Source: CAUTYU01 sp963545205
GTDB taxonomy: Bacteria; Desulfobacterota; Desulfovibrionia; Desulfovibrionales; Desulfomicrobiaceae
Direction: 5' to 3'
DNA length: 64,000 nt
NCBI GenBank assembly: GCA_963545205.1
Contig: CAUUHW010000004.1
Span: 124,001 to 188,000 of the forward strand
Part shown: one piece after another, positions 8,840 to 17,588 of the stretch
Position numbering within the stretch: position 1 is the first letter of the stretch
Layout of the letters: each line of letters starts with the position of its first letter
The notes under the pieces: model-generated
Told to the model about the DNA's origin: nothing
The model's input: the letters and a program-made list of their open reading frames with translations, nothing else
Databases searched by the model: none
Position numbers and translations under genes: made by a program

Positions 8840-9058
8840 ATGAAAAAAATATCCGGTTTGTTCCTCTGGTGTGGCGGAATTATTGGGGTGCTGATAATGG
8901 GCCTTTTGCGCCTTATAGGGAAATATTTTGGGCTGTTCCCGCTTGTTGTGTCGATGGCTGTTATCTCCCTGCTTCTTGTTGTGGCTACAATAAAAATTGC
9001 TCTTCCGGCAATGCGGGAAAAAAAGCAGGGCACGGATATTTTCAACAAAAAGAAGTAG
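8840..9058 (+). CDS. Small membrane protein of unknown function
   Basis: A 72-residue ORF begins at ATG 8840 (MKKISGLFLWCGGIIG), 27 bases after the peptidase stop. The frame is open back to an ATG at 8777 inside that gene, but the later start gives a more sensible membrane protein. Two hydrophobic helices are visible (about 6-26 and 32-52). They are followed by a basic tail, AMREKKQGTDIFNKKK, fitting a two-pass inner-membrane protein. No ribosome site is obvious, so translation may be coupled to the peptidase. I do not recognise the family. Confidence 0.55.
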   Translation: MKKISGLFLWCGGIIGVLIMGLLRLIGKYFGLFPLVVSMAVISLLLVVATIKIALPAMREKKQGTDIFNKKK

Positions 9059-9080
9059 GAGATACAAGGAGGAGGAAAAA

Positions 9081-9560
9081 GTGTATTATCAAATGGAAGT
9101 AATCGGAAAAATACATTCTCCATATACCTCTTTGGAGGGAATGCCCATTCAGGCAAAATACAGCCCTGATGTTTCTGGTTTTGTGGAAGTATATGATGAA
9201 TATGCTGCTGGCTTACAGGATATTGAAGGGTTCAGCCATCTTTATCTTTTTTATTTTTTTCATCATACTAAACGAACACAGTTGCGTGTTGTACCGTTTA
9301 TGGACACCTGTAACAGAGGGGTTTTTGCCACCCGTTCTCCTTTACGGCCCAATCATATTGGTATGTCTGTTGTAAGGCTCCAGGGAGTTGTGGGAAGAAT
9401 ACTTCGTGTTTCTGATCTTGATATCCTTGATGAAACGCCGCTTCTGGACATAAAACCATATATAGAACAATTTGATTCCGTACCTGAAAGTCGTTCAGGC
9501 TGGATGCAGGCCAGTGAAGAAGAAATTCAAAAAAAGCTGGCGGATGACAGATTCTTATAA
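9081..9560 (+). CDS. trmO: TrmO/TsaA-family tRNA methyltransferase-like protein
   Basis: The 159-residue product uses GTG 9081, placed seven bases after a strong AGGAGG; an in-frame ATG follows at 9093. It has the signature GVFATRSPLRPNHIGMS, preceded by FSHLYLFYFFHH, and DILDETPLLDIKPYI. The E. coli relative TrmO (YaeB) uses SAM to methylate N6 of t6A37 in tRNA. The protein lacks the C-terminal extension of E. coli TrmO and matches the shorter single-domain form. The family call is firm; the tRNA activity is by analogy. Confidence 0.85.
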   Translation: MYYQMEVIGKIHSPYTSLEGMPIQAKYSPDVSGFVEVYDEYAAGLQDIEGFSHLYLFYFFHHTKRTQLRVVPFMDTCNRGVFATRSPLRPNHIGMSVVRLQGVVGRILRVSDLDILDETPLLDIKPYIEQFDSVPESRSGWMQASEEEIQKKLADDRFL

Positions 9561-9588
9561 CACTATTCCTTGCTGACAGGTGGCGCGT

Positions 9589-10788
9589 ATGACTTTTGAA
9601 CAGGCAAAAAGAATAAACAGACTTGGCACAGAAACCGCTTTTGCGGTGGCGGCTCGGGCGCAGGAATTCAGTGCCGGCGGCGGTGATGTTTTTCCCTTTC
9701 ATCTTGGGGATATGAATCTGCCAACACCCAAACATATTGTTCAGGCCGGACTGAAAGCCATTGCAGACGGAAAGACCGGATATTGCCCAAGCGCTGGTAT
9801 TCCTCAGCTGCGTGAAGCCTTGGCTCAGGAAATAAATCAGAGTCATGGTACAAACTATGAAATGGAAAATGTCGCGATTCAGCCCGGTGGCAAGCCGGTT
9901 ATTGCAAAATTCCTTCAAAGTGTGATGAATGAAGGCGATGAGGTGTTGTATCCGAATCCGGGTTATCCCATTTATGAATCGCAGATTGAGTATTTTGACG
10001 GTATTGCCGTACCCTACAGCTTTTTGCCGGAAGAAAACGGCGGTCTGCGTCTGGATATGGAGCGCCTGAGGGCGAGCATCACGCCCAAAACCAGGGTTAT
10101 GATTATAAATGATTTGCACAACCCAACCGGACTTGAGCACAACAAGGAGGAACTTGAAGAAATGGCTCGGCTGGCTGTTTCGCACAATCTTTTTGTGCTG
10201 GCAGATGAAGCGTATTTTGATATTCGCTATCAGGGAAAGAGCCGGTCTCTGGCTTCTTTGCCCGGTATGGCAGAGCGCACAGTGCTTTTATATACGTTTT
10301 CCAAGCGGTTTGCCATGACCGGCTGGAGACTTGGAGCGGCTGTCGGCCCGAAGCCGATTATTGACATTATCAGTAAACTGAACGTGAATAACGAATCCTG
10401 TTCCTGCCATTTTATCCAGTACGCAGCCCTGGCTGGTTTGCGGGAAGAGCCGCTGGCGTCCGCACAGATTCTGGAGACCTTGCGCCGTCGCCGGGATCTG
10501 GCGGTTGAAATGCTCAGGGCCGTGCCTGGATTTTTTTGTCCCCACCCTGAGGCCACCTTTTATCTGTTTCCTGAGGTCAGCGAATGTATGCGCCGTAAAG
10601 GTTTTGAGCGATATAAGGATTTTGCCGAAGATATACTGGTCAAAACCGGTGTTTCCGTGTGCACGCGCGAGCATTTTGGCCGGGTTTTGCAGGGCGAGGA
10701 GAAAAAATACATCCGTCTGGCCTATTCCGGCATTGATATTGACCGCATTGAGCAGGGATTAAGCGCCCTGATTGCCTACGGGAAATAG
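9589..10788 (+). CDS. PLP-dependent class I/II aminotransferase
   Basis: The protein (399 residues from ATG 9589, preceded by ACAGG) belongs to fold-type I aminotransferases. It has YCPSAGIPQLREAL, the PGYPIYESQ segment, NDLHNPTG, LADEAYFDIRY, and the Schiff-base Lys239 in TFSKRFAMTGWRLG. The C-terminal RLAYSGIDIDRIEQGL has the usual carboxylate-binding Arg. Relatives act on aspartate, aromatic or branched amino acids, and the substrate cannot be set from sequence. GTG 9580 is an alternative start. Confidence 0.88.
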   Translation: MTFEQAKRINRLGTETAFAVAARAQEFSAGGGDVFPFHLGDMNLPTPKHIVQAGLKAIADGKTGYCPSAGIPQLREALAQEINQSHGTNYEMENVAIQPGGKPVIAKFLQSVMNEGDEVLYPNPGYPIYESQIEYFDGIAVPYSFLPEENGGLRLDMERLRASITPKTRVMIINDLHNPTGLEHNKEELEEMARLAVSHNLFVLADEAYFDIRYQGKSRSLASLPGMAERTVLLYTFSKRFAMTGWRLGAAVGPKPIIDIISKLNVNNESCSCHFIQYAALAGLREEPLASAQILETLRRRRDLAVEMLRAVPGFFCPHPEATFYLFPEVSECMRRKGFERYKDFAEDILVKTGVSVCTREHFGRVLQGEEKKYIRLAYSGIDIDRIEQGLSALIAYGK

Positions 10789-10799
10789 CGTCTCTTGCT

Positions 10800-10883
10800 C
10801 TTGACATCGTTCTTGACAATCATAAGTTAACAGTCTATCTGTATGCTATTTTGGATTAAAACATATAACTTAGGTAGGGAGAC
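10800..10883 (+). promoter_or_regulatory. Promoter and possible operator of the DtxR/MntR-type gene
   Basis: TTGACA occurs at 10801-10806 and again at 10813-10818. The second is 17 bases from TATCTG (10836-10841). An inverted repeat, ATAAGTTA (10822-10829) and TAACTTA (10865-10871), flanks the probable transcription start. It could be the binding site for the repressor itself, since this family often autoregulates. GGTAGGGAG then forms the ribosome site for ATG 10884. Confidence 0.4.
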
Positions 10884-11345
10884 ATGGGAAATATGTGCAG
10901 CAGTGGTTCAAAAAAATTAACTCCGGTTATGGAAGATTATCTTGAAACTATTTACGAACTTGACCAGGGCAAAAAAGTTGTCCGGGTCAAGGATATTGCC
11001 CAGTCTCTTGGCGTAAAAATGCCCACTGTAACACGCATGCTCAAAACCTTGCGTGACCGGGAACTCGTTGCCTACCAGAAATATGAGTATGTTGAGCTCA
11101 CGCCGGAGGGTGAAAAGATAGGCGAAGAAATCCAGCGCCGTCATAACCTGCTCTTAAAATTTTTGACAGGCATTCTCAAGATTGAGTTCAAGACAGCAGA
11201 TGAAGAAGCCTGTAAAATGGAGCATGTTCTGAGCATGTCCAGCCTGCAGCGGTTTACTGACTTTATGGACTTTATCCATTCCACTCCGTCGGCAAGCGAT
11301 GCCTGGCTCAATCATCTGGAAAAAATCAGTACAAAGGCGGACTAG
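10884..11345 (+). CDS. DtxR/MntR-family metal-dependent transcriptional repressor
   Basis: The 153-residue product has an N-terminal winged helix (PVMEDYLETIYEL, then VRVKDIAQSLGVKMPTVTRMLKTL) and a wing ending in VELTPEGEKIGEEI. The dimerisation domain includes RRHNLLLKFL and CKMEHVLS, which carry candidate metal ligands (His, Glu, Cys). No SH3-like third domain is present, as in MntR rather than DtxR. Members repress manganese or iron uptake genes when metal is bound. No transporter gene is adjacent, so the regulon is unknown. It ends at a terminator. Confidence 0.88.
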   Translation: MGNMCSSGSKKLTPVMEDYLETIYELDQGKKVVRVKDIAQSLGVKMPTVTRMLKTLRDRELVAYQKYEYVELTPEGEKIGEEIQRRHNLLLKFLTGILKIEFKTADEEACKMEHVLSMSSLQRFTDFMDFIHSTPSASDAWLNHLEKISTKAD

Positions 11346-11364
11346 TACAAACTCCGCCCTTTTT
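11333..11364 (+). terminator. Rho-independent terminator after the DtxR/MntR-type gene
   Basis: GGCGGA (11336-11341) pairs with TCCGCC (11353-11358) and is followed by CTTTTT. The stem overlaps the end of the coding region. A second hairpin, AAGGCACTG / CAGTGCCT (11382-11408), sits in the leader of pntAA and could be an attenuator or an extra terminator. Confidence 0.7.
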
Positions 11365-11450
11365 ATAAGTCGGGTATGAGAAAGGCACTGTTTTTTTGGG
11401 CAGTGCCTATTTTAGTTGTATGCTGTTTTTATCGAAAGGAGAATTTTTTC

Positions 11451-12584
11451 ATGAAAATAAGTGTGCCAAAAGAAAACGTCAAGGAACCACGCATCCCTCT
11501 TGTTCCGGCTACAGCGGAAAAACTGATGAAACTCGGTGCGGAAGTTCTTGTTGAATCAGGTCTTGGCAAGGCCTGTGGATACGAAGACCAGGCCTACAGT
11601 GATGTCGGAGCCACCATTATTCAGGAACGGGCAAAACTGCTGAGTGAAGCGGACATGGTTTTGCGCCTGCATAAACCTGATGAAGCAGACCTCAAGCATC
11701 TCAAAAAAGGGACCATCCATGTCAGCTATCTGGACCCGTTTAATGAACCGGAACTGATTGAAGCTTTGAAGGCCGCTGAAATAAGTGCGTTCAGCCTGGA
11801 AATGATTCCCCGCTCAAGCGTTGCCCAGAAAATGGATGTCCTGAGTTCACAGGCCAACCTGGCCGGGTATGTTTCAGTCCTGCTTGGAGTGGAATATCTG
11901 GACAAAATCCTGCCCATGATGACCACGCCGGCCGGGACAATAAAACCGGCCAAGGTCTTTATCATCGGCGTTGGAGTCGCGGGTTTGCAGGCGATTGCCA
12001 CCGCCCGCAGACTTGGTGCCAGAGTCGAAGCCTTTGACACCAGACCTGTTGTTGAAGAACAGGTTAAATCTCTTGGTGCCAAATTCGTCAAGGTTGACCT
12101 GGGAAAAATGGGACAGACAAAAGACGGATACGCCGTGCAGCTGACACCGGAGCAACTGGAAATGCAAAAGGCTGGCATGGCCAAGGCCTGTGCTCAGGCG
12201 GATATCGTGATTACAACCGCCCAGCTCTTTGGCCGTCCCGCCCCGCGGATTGTGGACAAGGTGATCATCAAACAGATGCAGCCGGGTTCGGTTATTGTTG
12301 ATATGGCTGTTGAATCCGGTGGCAATGTTGAAGGTTCAAAGCTGGACAAGGTTGTCGAAGTCAATGGAGTCAAGATCGTTGGTTTTGGCAACCTGCCGGG
12401 CCGGGTCGCCCTGACGGCCAGCCAGATGTATTCTGCCAACCTTGGCAATTTTGTTGAACACTTCTGGGACAAGGAAAACAAAAAATTTGAGCTACAACTT
12501 GAAAATACTATTGTCAAAGGCGCGCTCATCACGCATAACGGCGAAATTTTCAGTGAAACATATACATCCATAGTCAATAAATAA
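11451..12584 (+). CDS. pntAA: Proton-translocating NAD(P) transhydrogenase, subunit alpha part 1 (NAD-binding)
   Basis: The start is ATG 11451 (MKISVPKENVKEPRIPL), since AAAGGAG lies at the right distance upstream; the open frame extends further but lacks a ribosome site. The 377-residue domain I carries the alanine-dehydrogenase-like fold. It has RIPLVPATAEKL, SSQANLAGY, the dinucleotide motif VFIIGVGVAGLQAI and RQDV-type loop residues around PRSSVAQKMD. With pntAB and pntB it makes the split three-subunit enzyme that uses the proton gradient to reduce NADP+ with NADH. The gene begins a tight three-gene operon. Confidence 0.95.
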   Translation: MKISVPKENVKEPRIPLVPATAEKLMKLGAEVLVESGLGKACGYEDQAYSDVGATIIQERAKLLSEADMVLRLHKPDEADLKHLKKGTIHVSYLDPFNEPELIEALKAAEISAFSLEMIPRSSVAQKMDVLSSQANLAGYVSVLLGVEYLDKILPMMTTPAGTIKPAKVFIIGVGVAGLQAIATARRLGARVEAFDTRPVVEEQVKSLGAKFVKVDLGKMGQTKDGYAVQLTPEQLEMQKAGMAKACAQADIVITTAQLFGRPAPRIVDKVIIKQMQPGSVIVDMAVESGGNVEGSKLDKVVEVNGVKIVGFGNLPGRVALTASQMYSANLGNFVEHFWDKENKKFELQLENTIVKGALITHNGEIFSETYTSIVNK

Positions 12585-12594
12585 GGAGCTCCAT

Positions 12595-12885
12595 ATGGAC
12601 GCCATCTTTTTAACCTTTGTTTTTGTATTGGCTATTTTTCTTGGGTTTGAACTGATATCCAAGGTTCCATCAACCCTGCATACTCCCTTGATGTCCGGCT
12701 CAAACGCGATTTCCGGCATCACCCTTATTGGCGCGCTGGCCTCGCTGCACACCGACCATACAGGGCTGACAAACTTTCTGGGCTTCCTGTCCGTGGTCCT
12801 GGCCACCATCAATGTTGTTGGCGGCTACGCTGTCACCAACCGCATGTTGCAGATGTTCAGAAAAAAAGATCAGGGGGACAAGTAA
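12595..12885 (+). CDS. pntAB: NAD(P) transhydrogenase, subunit alpha part 2 (membrane)
   Basis: The 96-residue membrane protein has three to four helices. It contains TPLMSGSNAISGITLIGAL, the conserved family motif at the start of domain II, and ends in a charged tail (FRKKDQGDK). AGGAGC precedes the ATG. The stop touches the pntB start codon, indicating coupled translation and stoichiometric assembly. Confidence 0.95.
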   Translation: MDAIFLTFVFVLAIFLGFELISKVPSTLHTPLMSGSNAISGITLIGALASLHTDHTGLTNFLGFLSVVLATINVVGGYAVTNRMLQMFRKKDQGDK

Positions 12886-14274
12886 ATGCCAGTACAAAAC
12901 TCTATTATCAACTTTGTCTACATTATTTCAGCGGCATTTTTCATCTTTGGTCTGAAAATGCTCAGCTCTCCCGCGACTGCCCGCAAAGGCAATCTGCTTT
13001 CCGCCTCAGGTATGTTTTTGGCGGTTATTGCTGTGTTGTTCACCAATGGTCTGGATCTTAAGTTTATTGTTCTGGGTATTGTCATTGGTGGAGCCATCGG
13101 GCTGTACGCGGCGCTCAAGGTCCAAATGACAGCTATGCCGGAAATGGTTGCCCTTTTTAACGGATTTGGCGGTCTGGCCAGCCTGCTGCTCGCCTGGGGA
13201 GAATACAACGAAAGTCAGAGCGTCACGCTTTTTATCGCTCTGGCCGCCTTTCTTTCCGCTTTTATCGGCGGCATGACCTTTTCCGGTTCCATGGTTGCCT
13301 ACGGGAAGCTGAGCGGAAAAATCAAGCAGAAACCAATCCTGTTCAAAAATCAGCATATTCTCAATGCCATGATTCTTGGTGCGGCTGTTTTGGCTGCCAT
13401 CATCTTTGTTTTAATACCTCAAAGCAGTCTGGGATATTTTCTCTTTGTTCTTATTATTGGTGTGGCTCTCGCCTTTGGAGTTACGTCCACAATCCCGATT
13501 GGCGGCGCGGACATGCCGGTTGTTATCTCACTGCTGAACAGTTACTCCGGTCTGGCTGCCTGCGCAGCAGGTTTTGTGGTCACCAACAATATCCTTATTG
13601 TTGCCGGAGCACTGGTTGGCGCCAGCGGCATTATTCTGACCAAAATCATGTGCAAGGCCATGAACCGTTCCCTGAGCAATGTGCTCTTTTCCGGTTTTGG
13701 TTCCACAACCAGCGAGGACATGGACAGCGAGATCTATCAGGGAGAAATTAAACCGGCCAGTGCGGAAGATGTGTATTATATTCTGGAAGCTGCTGATTCT
13801 GTTGTCTTTGTTCCCGGATACGGACTGGCTGTGGCCCAGGCCCAGCACGCTGTGCGTGAACTTGGTGACCTGCTGGAAAAAAACGGCGCGGATGTCCAGT
13901 ATGCCATTCATCCGGTTGCCGGAAGAATGCCTGGACACATGAATGTCTTGCTGGCTGAAGCCAATGTGCCGTATGACCAGCTTGTGGAAATGGACGAAAT
14001 CAACCCGCGCATGGACGCTGTTGACGTTTGCGTGGTCATTGGTGCCAATGATGTTGTCAATCCGGCTGCCGCTCAGAAAGAAAACAGTCCGATTTACGGC
14101 ATGCCGATTATTGAAACATTTCGCGCCAAGACAGTTATTGTCCTCAAACGCTCCATGAATCCCGGATTTGCCGGTATTCAAAATGACCTGTTTTTTGGCG
14201 AAAATACACGCATGTTCTTCGGTGACGCCAAGGCCTCTCTCCAGGCCCTGGTTGCTGAATTCAAAAACGCTTAG
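12886..14274 (+). CDS. pntB: NAD(P) transhydrogenase subunit beta (membrane and NADP-binding)
   Basis: The 462-residue protein has about eight to nine N-terminal transmembrane helices (to about residue 260). A C-terminal NADP-binding domain III follows, with VVFVPGYGLAVAQAQHAVREL, the HPVAGRMPGHMNVLLAEA segment, CVVIGANDVVNPAA and KRSMNPGFAGIQNDLF, all family hallmarks. It couples hydride transfer to proton movement. A terminator follows the stop. Confidence 0.97.
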   Translation: MPVQNSIINFVYIISAAFFIFGLKMLSSPATARKGNLLSASGMFLAVIAVLFTNGLDLKFIVLGIVIGGAIGLYAALKVQMTAMPEMVALFNGFGGLASLLLAWGEYNESQSVTLFIALAAFLSAFIGGMTFSGSMVAYGKLSGKIKQKPILFKNQHILNAMILGAAVLAAIIFVLIPQSSLGYFLFVLIIGVALAFGVTSTIPIGGADMPVVISLLNSYSGLAACAAGFVVTNNILIVAGALVGASGIILTKIMCKAMNRSLSNVLFSGFGSTTSEDMDSEIYQGEIKPASAEDVYYILEAADSVVFVPGYGLAVAQAQHAVRELGDLLEKNGADVQYAIHPVAGRMPGHMNVLLAEANVPYDQLVEMDEINPRMDAVDVCVVIGANDVVNPAAAQKENSPIYGMPIIETFRAKTVIVLKRSMNPGFAGIQNDLFFGENTRMFFGDAKASLQALVAEFKNA

Positions 14275-14298
14275 AAAAATTCCTTACTCTGCAACAAC

Positions 14299-14331
14299 AA
14301 AGACCCGGAAAATAGTTTCCGGGTCTTTTGT
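14299..14331 (+). terminator. Rho-independent terminator after pntB
   Basis: AAGACCCGGAAA pairs with TTTCCGGGTCTTTT around a short loop and is followed by TTTTGTTT. It ends the pnt operon. Confidence 0.85.
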
Positions 14332-14496
14332 TTCTCGCGGCTTGCTGGTTGTTTTATTTTTCTGGAACCAGACCAGACGTTGGGAGCAGGTGATGACGAC
14401 TTATGCCTGTATGGTTTGCGGAAAGGGAGCGGTATTTCTTGTTGACTTTTTACCTGCTCTTTTTTAGGTAAATCAGCTTTGGAGTCAATTCGGTAC

Positions 14497-14573
14497 GCGC
14501 TCGTAGCTCAGGTGGATAGAGCAGGAGCCTTCTAAGCTCTTGGTCGGGAGTTCGAGTCTTCCCGAGCGCGCCA
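14497..14573 (+). tRNA. tRNA-Arg (TCT anticodon)
   Basis: The acceptor GCGCTCG pairs with CGAGCGC, and discriminator G and encoded CCA follow. The D-arm is GCTCAGGTGGATAGAGC, the anticodon loop is CTTCTAA (TCT) on a GGAGC/GCTCT stem, and the T-arm has TTCGAGT. It reads AGA/AGG. No integrase gene or direct repeat marks it as an attachment site. Confidence 0.95.
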
Positions 14574-14580
14574 TAAAAAA

Positions 14581-14635
14581 TAAGCCACAAAAGGAACAGG
14601 CTTGTTATTTACACCCATTGCTTTTGTGGCTTTTT
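14581..14635. terminator. Terminator between tRNA-Arg(TCT) and the chemotaxis-receptor remnant
   Basis: AAGCCACAAAAG (14582-14593) pairs perfectly with CTTTTGTGGCTT (14621-14632) and is followed by a T-run. It lies just 3' of the tRNA and at the end of the convergent receptor pseudogene. The loop is long (about 27 bases). Confidence 0.6.
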
Positions 14636-16098
14636 CTGTTTCTTGTTGTTTTCTGGTTGTTTTTCAGCTCTTTAATCAGCGTATTCAGTTCCTGCGCCTG
14701 GGAGGTTTCCTGCATGGCCTGGGCTGTTTCAGTGGAAATGGTGTTCACTTCCGCAACTGAGCGGTTGATTTCCTCACTGGTGGCGGACTGTTCTTCGCTG
14801 GCCGTGGCAATAGCCCGCACCTGGTCTGAACTTTTATCAACAAGGGTTACGAGTTCGCCCAGAGCGGAAGAGGCGGCCTGGGCCTTTTCCTTGGCCTGGA
14901 CGGAAAGCTCTGAAGCCTGACCGGCGTTACGGGCTACTTCCAATACCGCGCCGTTCATTTCTTCCATGGCGGTCGCGGTTTTTGAAACACGTCTGGATTG
15001 TTCAATCTTGGCGGGGAGCTGCTCCGAGGCCGAAGATACAACAGAGGCAATCTCTTCCAGTCAACTGGCGACCTGACACATTCCTTCCTGTTTGGCCCGT
15101 TCTGCCTGTTGTTTGGCCTCTTCGGCCTTCAGCCAGAGTATTTTACTGTGGGACAATGCGCAGTTTTCAACCTCGCCAACAGAGGAAGCAGCAGGAGACA
15201 TTGCCTCTCGTTTCGCGGTAACATCTTCAGCGTAATGAATAAGCTGGGTAATCGGCTTGGTAATTGTTCTGGCAAAAAGGCTTGAACATAGGAAGCTGAC
15301 AAGCAAAATACCTGCTCCGGTAACGGCGGAAAATTTTTTGATTTTATCAATAGCCTGAAATGGTTCTGAAGAGTTGGCAACAGTAATGACCACTGCATTC
15401 AGGATTGGGATTTCACGGGTTGAAACCAGAATTCTTTCACCGTTTGCGTCAACGCTGGCAAAGGTCGTGGATTGTTAGGAAAGAACATGTTGGGTGTTTT
15501 CCTTAAATCCGGGCAGGTCCGGAAGTTGTGAACCGTTTAATTCTTCATCAGCATGGGACATGATTTCACCGTTTTTGCGGGCAGGAAAGGTAACGCCTTT
15601 TTTCCAATACGGGTTGAACCAACGCGTTTGATAAATTCGCCAACCTTCATGCCAAGACCGATAATACCAGGAAACTCACCCTGTTCATTTTCAATTCTGC
15701 GGTTGATATAGCCATGTTGGCGTATTCGGGGGCATTGGGCGGATTAACTATTTACAAAAATTGGTGCGCCTGATTTTTCAAAATTAATAAACTAGGCATG
15801 TTATTACGGCTGGCCTTGAAAATGAGAGGGAGTTGTTCAGGGTCCTCTCCATTTTAACCCAGTCAAGGAACAGAGGGTGACGGGCCATTGCCTCAAGTGT
15901 CGTAGCCGGAGACACAAATTGTTTATCAACAGCGGAGACAACTTCGGCCGTTTTGGCCGGCAGAGTGCTGGAAAGGATTTCATTTTCCAGAGCGTTCCGT
16001 GACAATAAGACGGAAATACCAATAACTGCAGTACAGGCGATAACAAGCAGTATGGCAACCATACCACTGAGCCTGCTCCCAATACTCATGCTTTTCAT
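14605..16098 (-). pseudogene. Methyl-accepting chemotaxis protein, decayed
   Basis: The minus strand holds a whole receptor in pieces. From ATG 16098 (GGAGAG upstream) it reads MKSMSIGSRLSGMVAILL, a transmembrane helix, then a periplasmic dCache-like sensor ending near 15784 at a stop. The region 15480-15780 continues the sensor in another frame (YINRRIENEQGEFPGIIGLG), with in-frame stops such as TAA at 15475-15477. From 15475 down the first frame gives a second helix and HAMP segment (SSLFARTITKPITQLIHYAED). A TGA at 15061-15063 follows directly, and beyond it the signalling domain continues in frame (ATASEEQSATSEEINRSVAEV). The C-terminus looks shortened. At least three disabling changes make a working receptor impossible. 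Confidence 0.9.
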
Positions 16099-16460
16099 TT
16101 TTCTCTCCATATATTTTAAAAGATTGATGTAAAAATCAACAATTCCGACAGGATGCCAGAAAAAAATCCAGAGCACAATTCGTTTTTTTTGATTCCAGTG
16201 TGTTATAATTATAATTTTTTCTTCCCGTTTTTGCCTTTTTCACTGGTTACTGGTGGCGGATATATTTTCGGGGAGTTGCCATGACTGAGTGGGAACTTGC
16301 GCAGAACACTGGGAAAACAGGAATATTTTAGAGCCTTGTTTCCAGTTGTCTGCCTTTCTTTTTTTGCTTATACTCTTTTGTTCAGATTTGTCTGTGTTTG
16401 CCCATTATCCTTATTTAGGCAGTCCATTGGGAGATGGTATCTATATTTTTAGGAGAAGGT
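16099..16460. promoter_or_regulatory. Divergent region between the receptor remnant and the liv operon
   Basis: The 362-base gap holds an AT-rich block at about 16181-16220 with TTGATT (16189-16194) and TATAAT (16210-16215), 15 bases apart. This could be the liv promoter, leaving a leader of about 240 bases. GGAGAAGG before 16461 is the livJ ribosome site. ORFs here are not protein-like. Confidence 0.3.
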
Positions 16461-17588
16461 ATGAAAAGAATCGTTTTGCTCTTGTTGGCGTGTTTGGTTT
16501 TTGGTCAATATGCTGTTGCCGGAACCGTCAAGATTGGTTTGATGTGTCCCCTGACCGGGAGCTGGGCCAGTGAGGGACAGGACATGCGCAATATTGTCAC
16601 CCTGCTTAATGATCAGGTCAACGCGGCGGGAGGTATTCACGGTCAACAAGTTGAAGTTATTGTTGAAGATGATGGTGGCAATCCGCGCAGCGCCTCTTTG
16701 GCTGCCCAGAAACTGAGCAGCAGCAATGTGCTTGCCGTTATTGGCACCTATGGTTCGGCTGTAACAGAAGCAGCGCAACATATCTATAATGAATCTGGTA
16801 TCGTGCAGGTGGCCACGGGCTCGACCTCAAACCGACTGACTGAAAAAGACTACCCGGGATTTTTTCGGGTTTGTCCCCGCAATGATCAGCAAGGTGATGT
16901 TGCCGCCCGTGTCCTGCTGCAGATGGGCTACCGTGATATTGGCATCTTGCATGACAATTCCTCTTACGCCAAGGGCATGGCCGATGAAACCCGCAAGCGT
17001 CTTGAACAATTCAGGGCCAATATCGTCTTTTTTGACGCCCTGACCCCTGGAGAACAGGATTATACCGCTACTCTGGTGAAGCTGAAGTCATGCAAGCCGG
17101 AGGTCATCTTTTTTTCCGGCTATTATCCTGAAGCCGGTATGCTGCTCAGGCAGAAGCATGGAATGGGATGGGAGGTTCCACTGGTTGGTGGTGACGCCAC
17201 AAACAATCTTGACCTGGTCAAGATCGCGGGCCAGGAAGCGGCCAGCGGATTTTATTTTATCAGTCCGCCTCTGGCCAAAGACCTGATGGACGGAGGTCAG
17301 GCCCGCAAAATCCTGGCAGACTACGAAAAAAAATACAATTCACTGCCCGGGTCGGTCTGGGCCGTACTGGCCGGAGATGCGTACAGCGTGATTGTTAAAG
17401 CCTTAAGGGCTTCAAAAGATTGTAACTCGACATGCATTGCCAATTATCTGCGGGATGAACTGAAAGATTTTTCAGGACTCACCGGACAGATTTCTTTCGA
17501 CCGAAAAGGAGACCGCGTGGGAGACGTGTACAGGTTGTACAAGGTAGACCGTGACGGCAGGTTTGTTCTGCAGCCCGTAACTTATTAA
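16461..17588 (+). CDS. livJ: Branched-chain amino acid ABC transporter, periplasmic binding protein
   Basis: The 375-residue product from ATG 16461 begins with a Sec signal peptide (MKRIVLLLLACLVFGQYAVA). The mature part starts VKIGLMCPLTGSWASEGQDM, the usual opening of the type I periplasmic-binding fold. VNAAGGIHGQQVEVIVEDDGG, AVIGTYGSAVTEA and FFRVCPRNDQQG are typical of LivJ/LivK proteins. Binding of leucine, isoleucine or valine is likely, but other amino acids or short amides are possible in this family. The gene heads a five-gene operon; its stop abuts the livH ATG. Confidence 0.9.
   Translation: MKRIVLLLLACLVFGQYAVAGTVKIGLMCPLTGSWASEGQDMRNIVTLLNDQVNAAGGIHGQQVEVIVEDDGGNPRSASLAAQKLSSSNVLAVIGTYGSAVTEAAQHIYNESGIVQVATGSTSNRLTEKDYPGFFRVCPRNDQQGDVAARVLLQMGYRDIGILHDNSSYAKGMADETRKRLEQFRANIVFFDALTPGEQDYTATLVKLKSCKPEVIFFSGYYPEAGMLLRQKHGMGWEVPLVGGDATNNLDLVKIAGQEAASGFYFISPPLAKDLMDGGQARKILADYEKKYNSLPGSVWAVLAGDAYSVIVKALRASKDCNSTCIANYLRDELKDFSGLTGQISFDRKGDRVGDVYRLYKVDRDGRFVLQPVTY

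Noticed and set aside
9298..10185. 295-codon minus-strand ORF across trmO and the aminotransferase gene
   Set aside because: It spans two clear plus-strand genes and their boundary and matches nothing recognisable.
14497..14573. tRNA-Arg(TCT) as an integration site for a mobile element
   Set aside because: There is no integrase gene and no repeat of the tRNA 3' end. The following remnant is an ordinary chemotaxis receptor.
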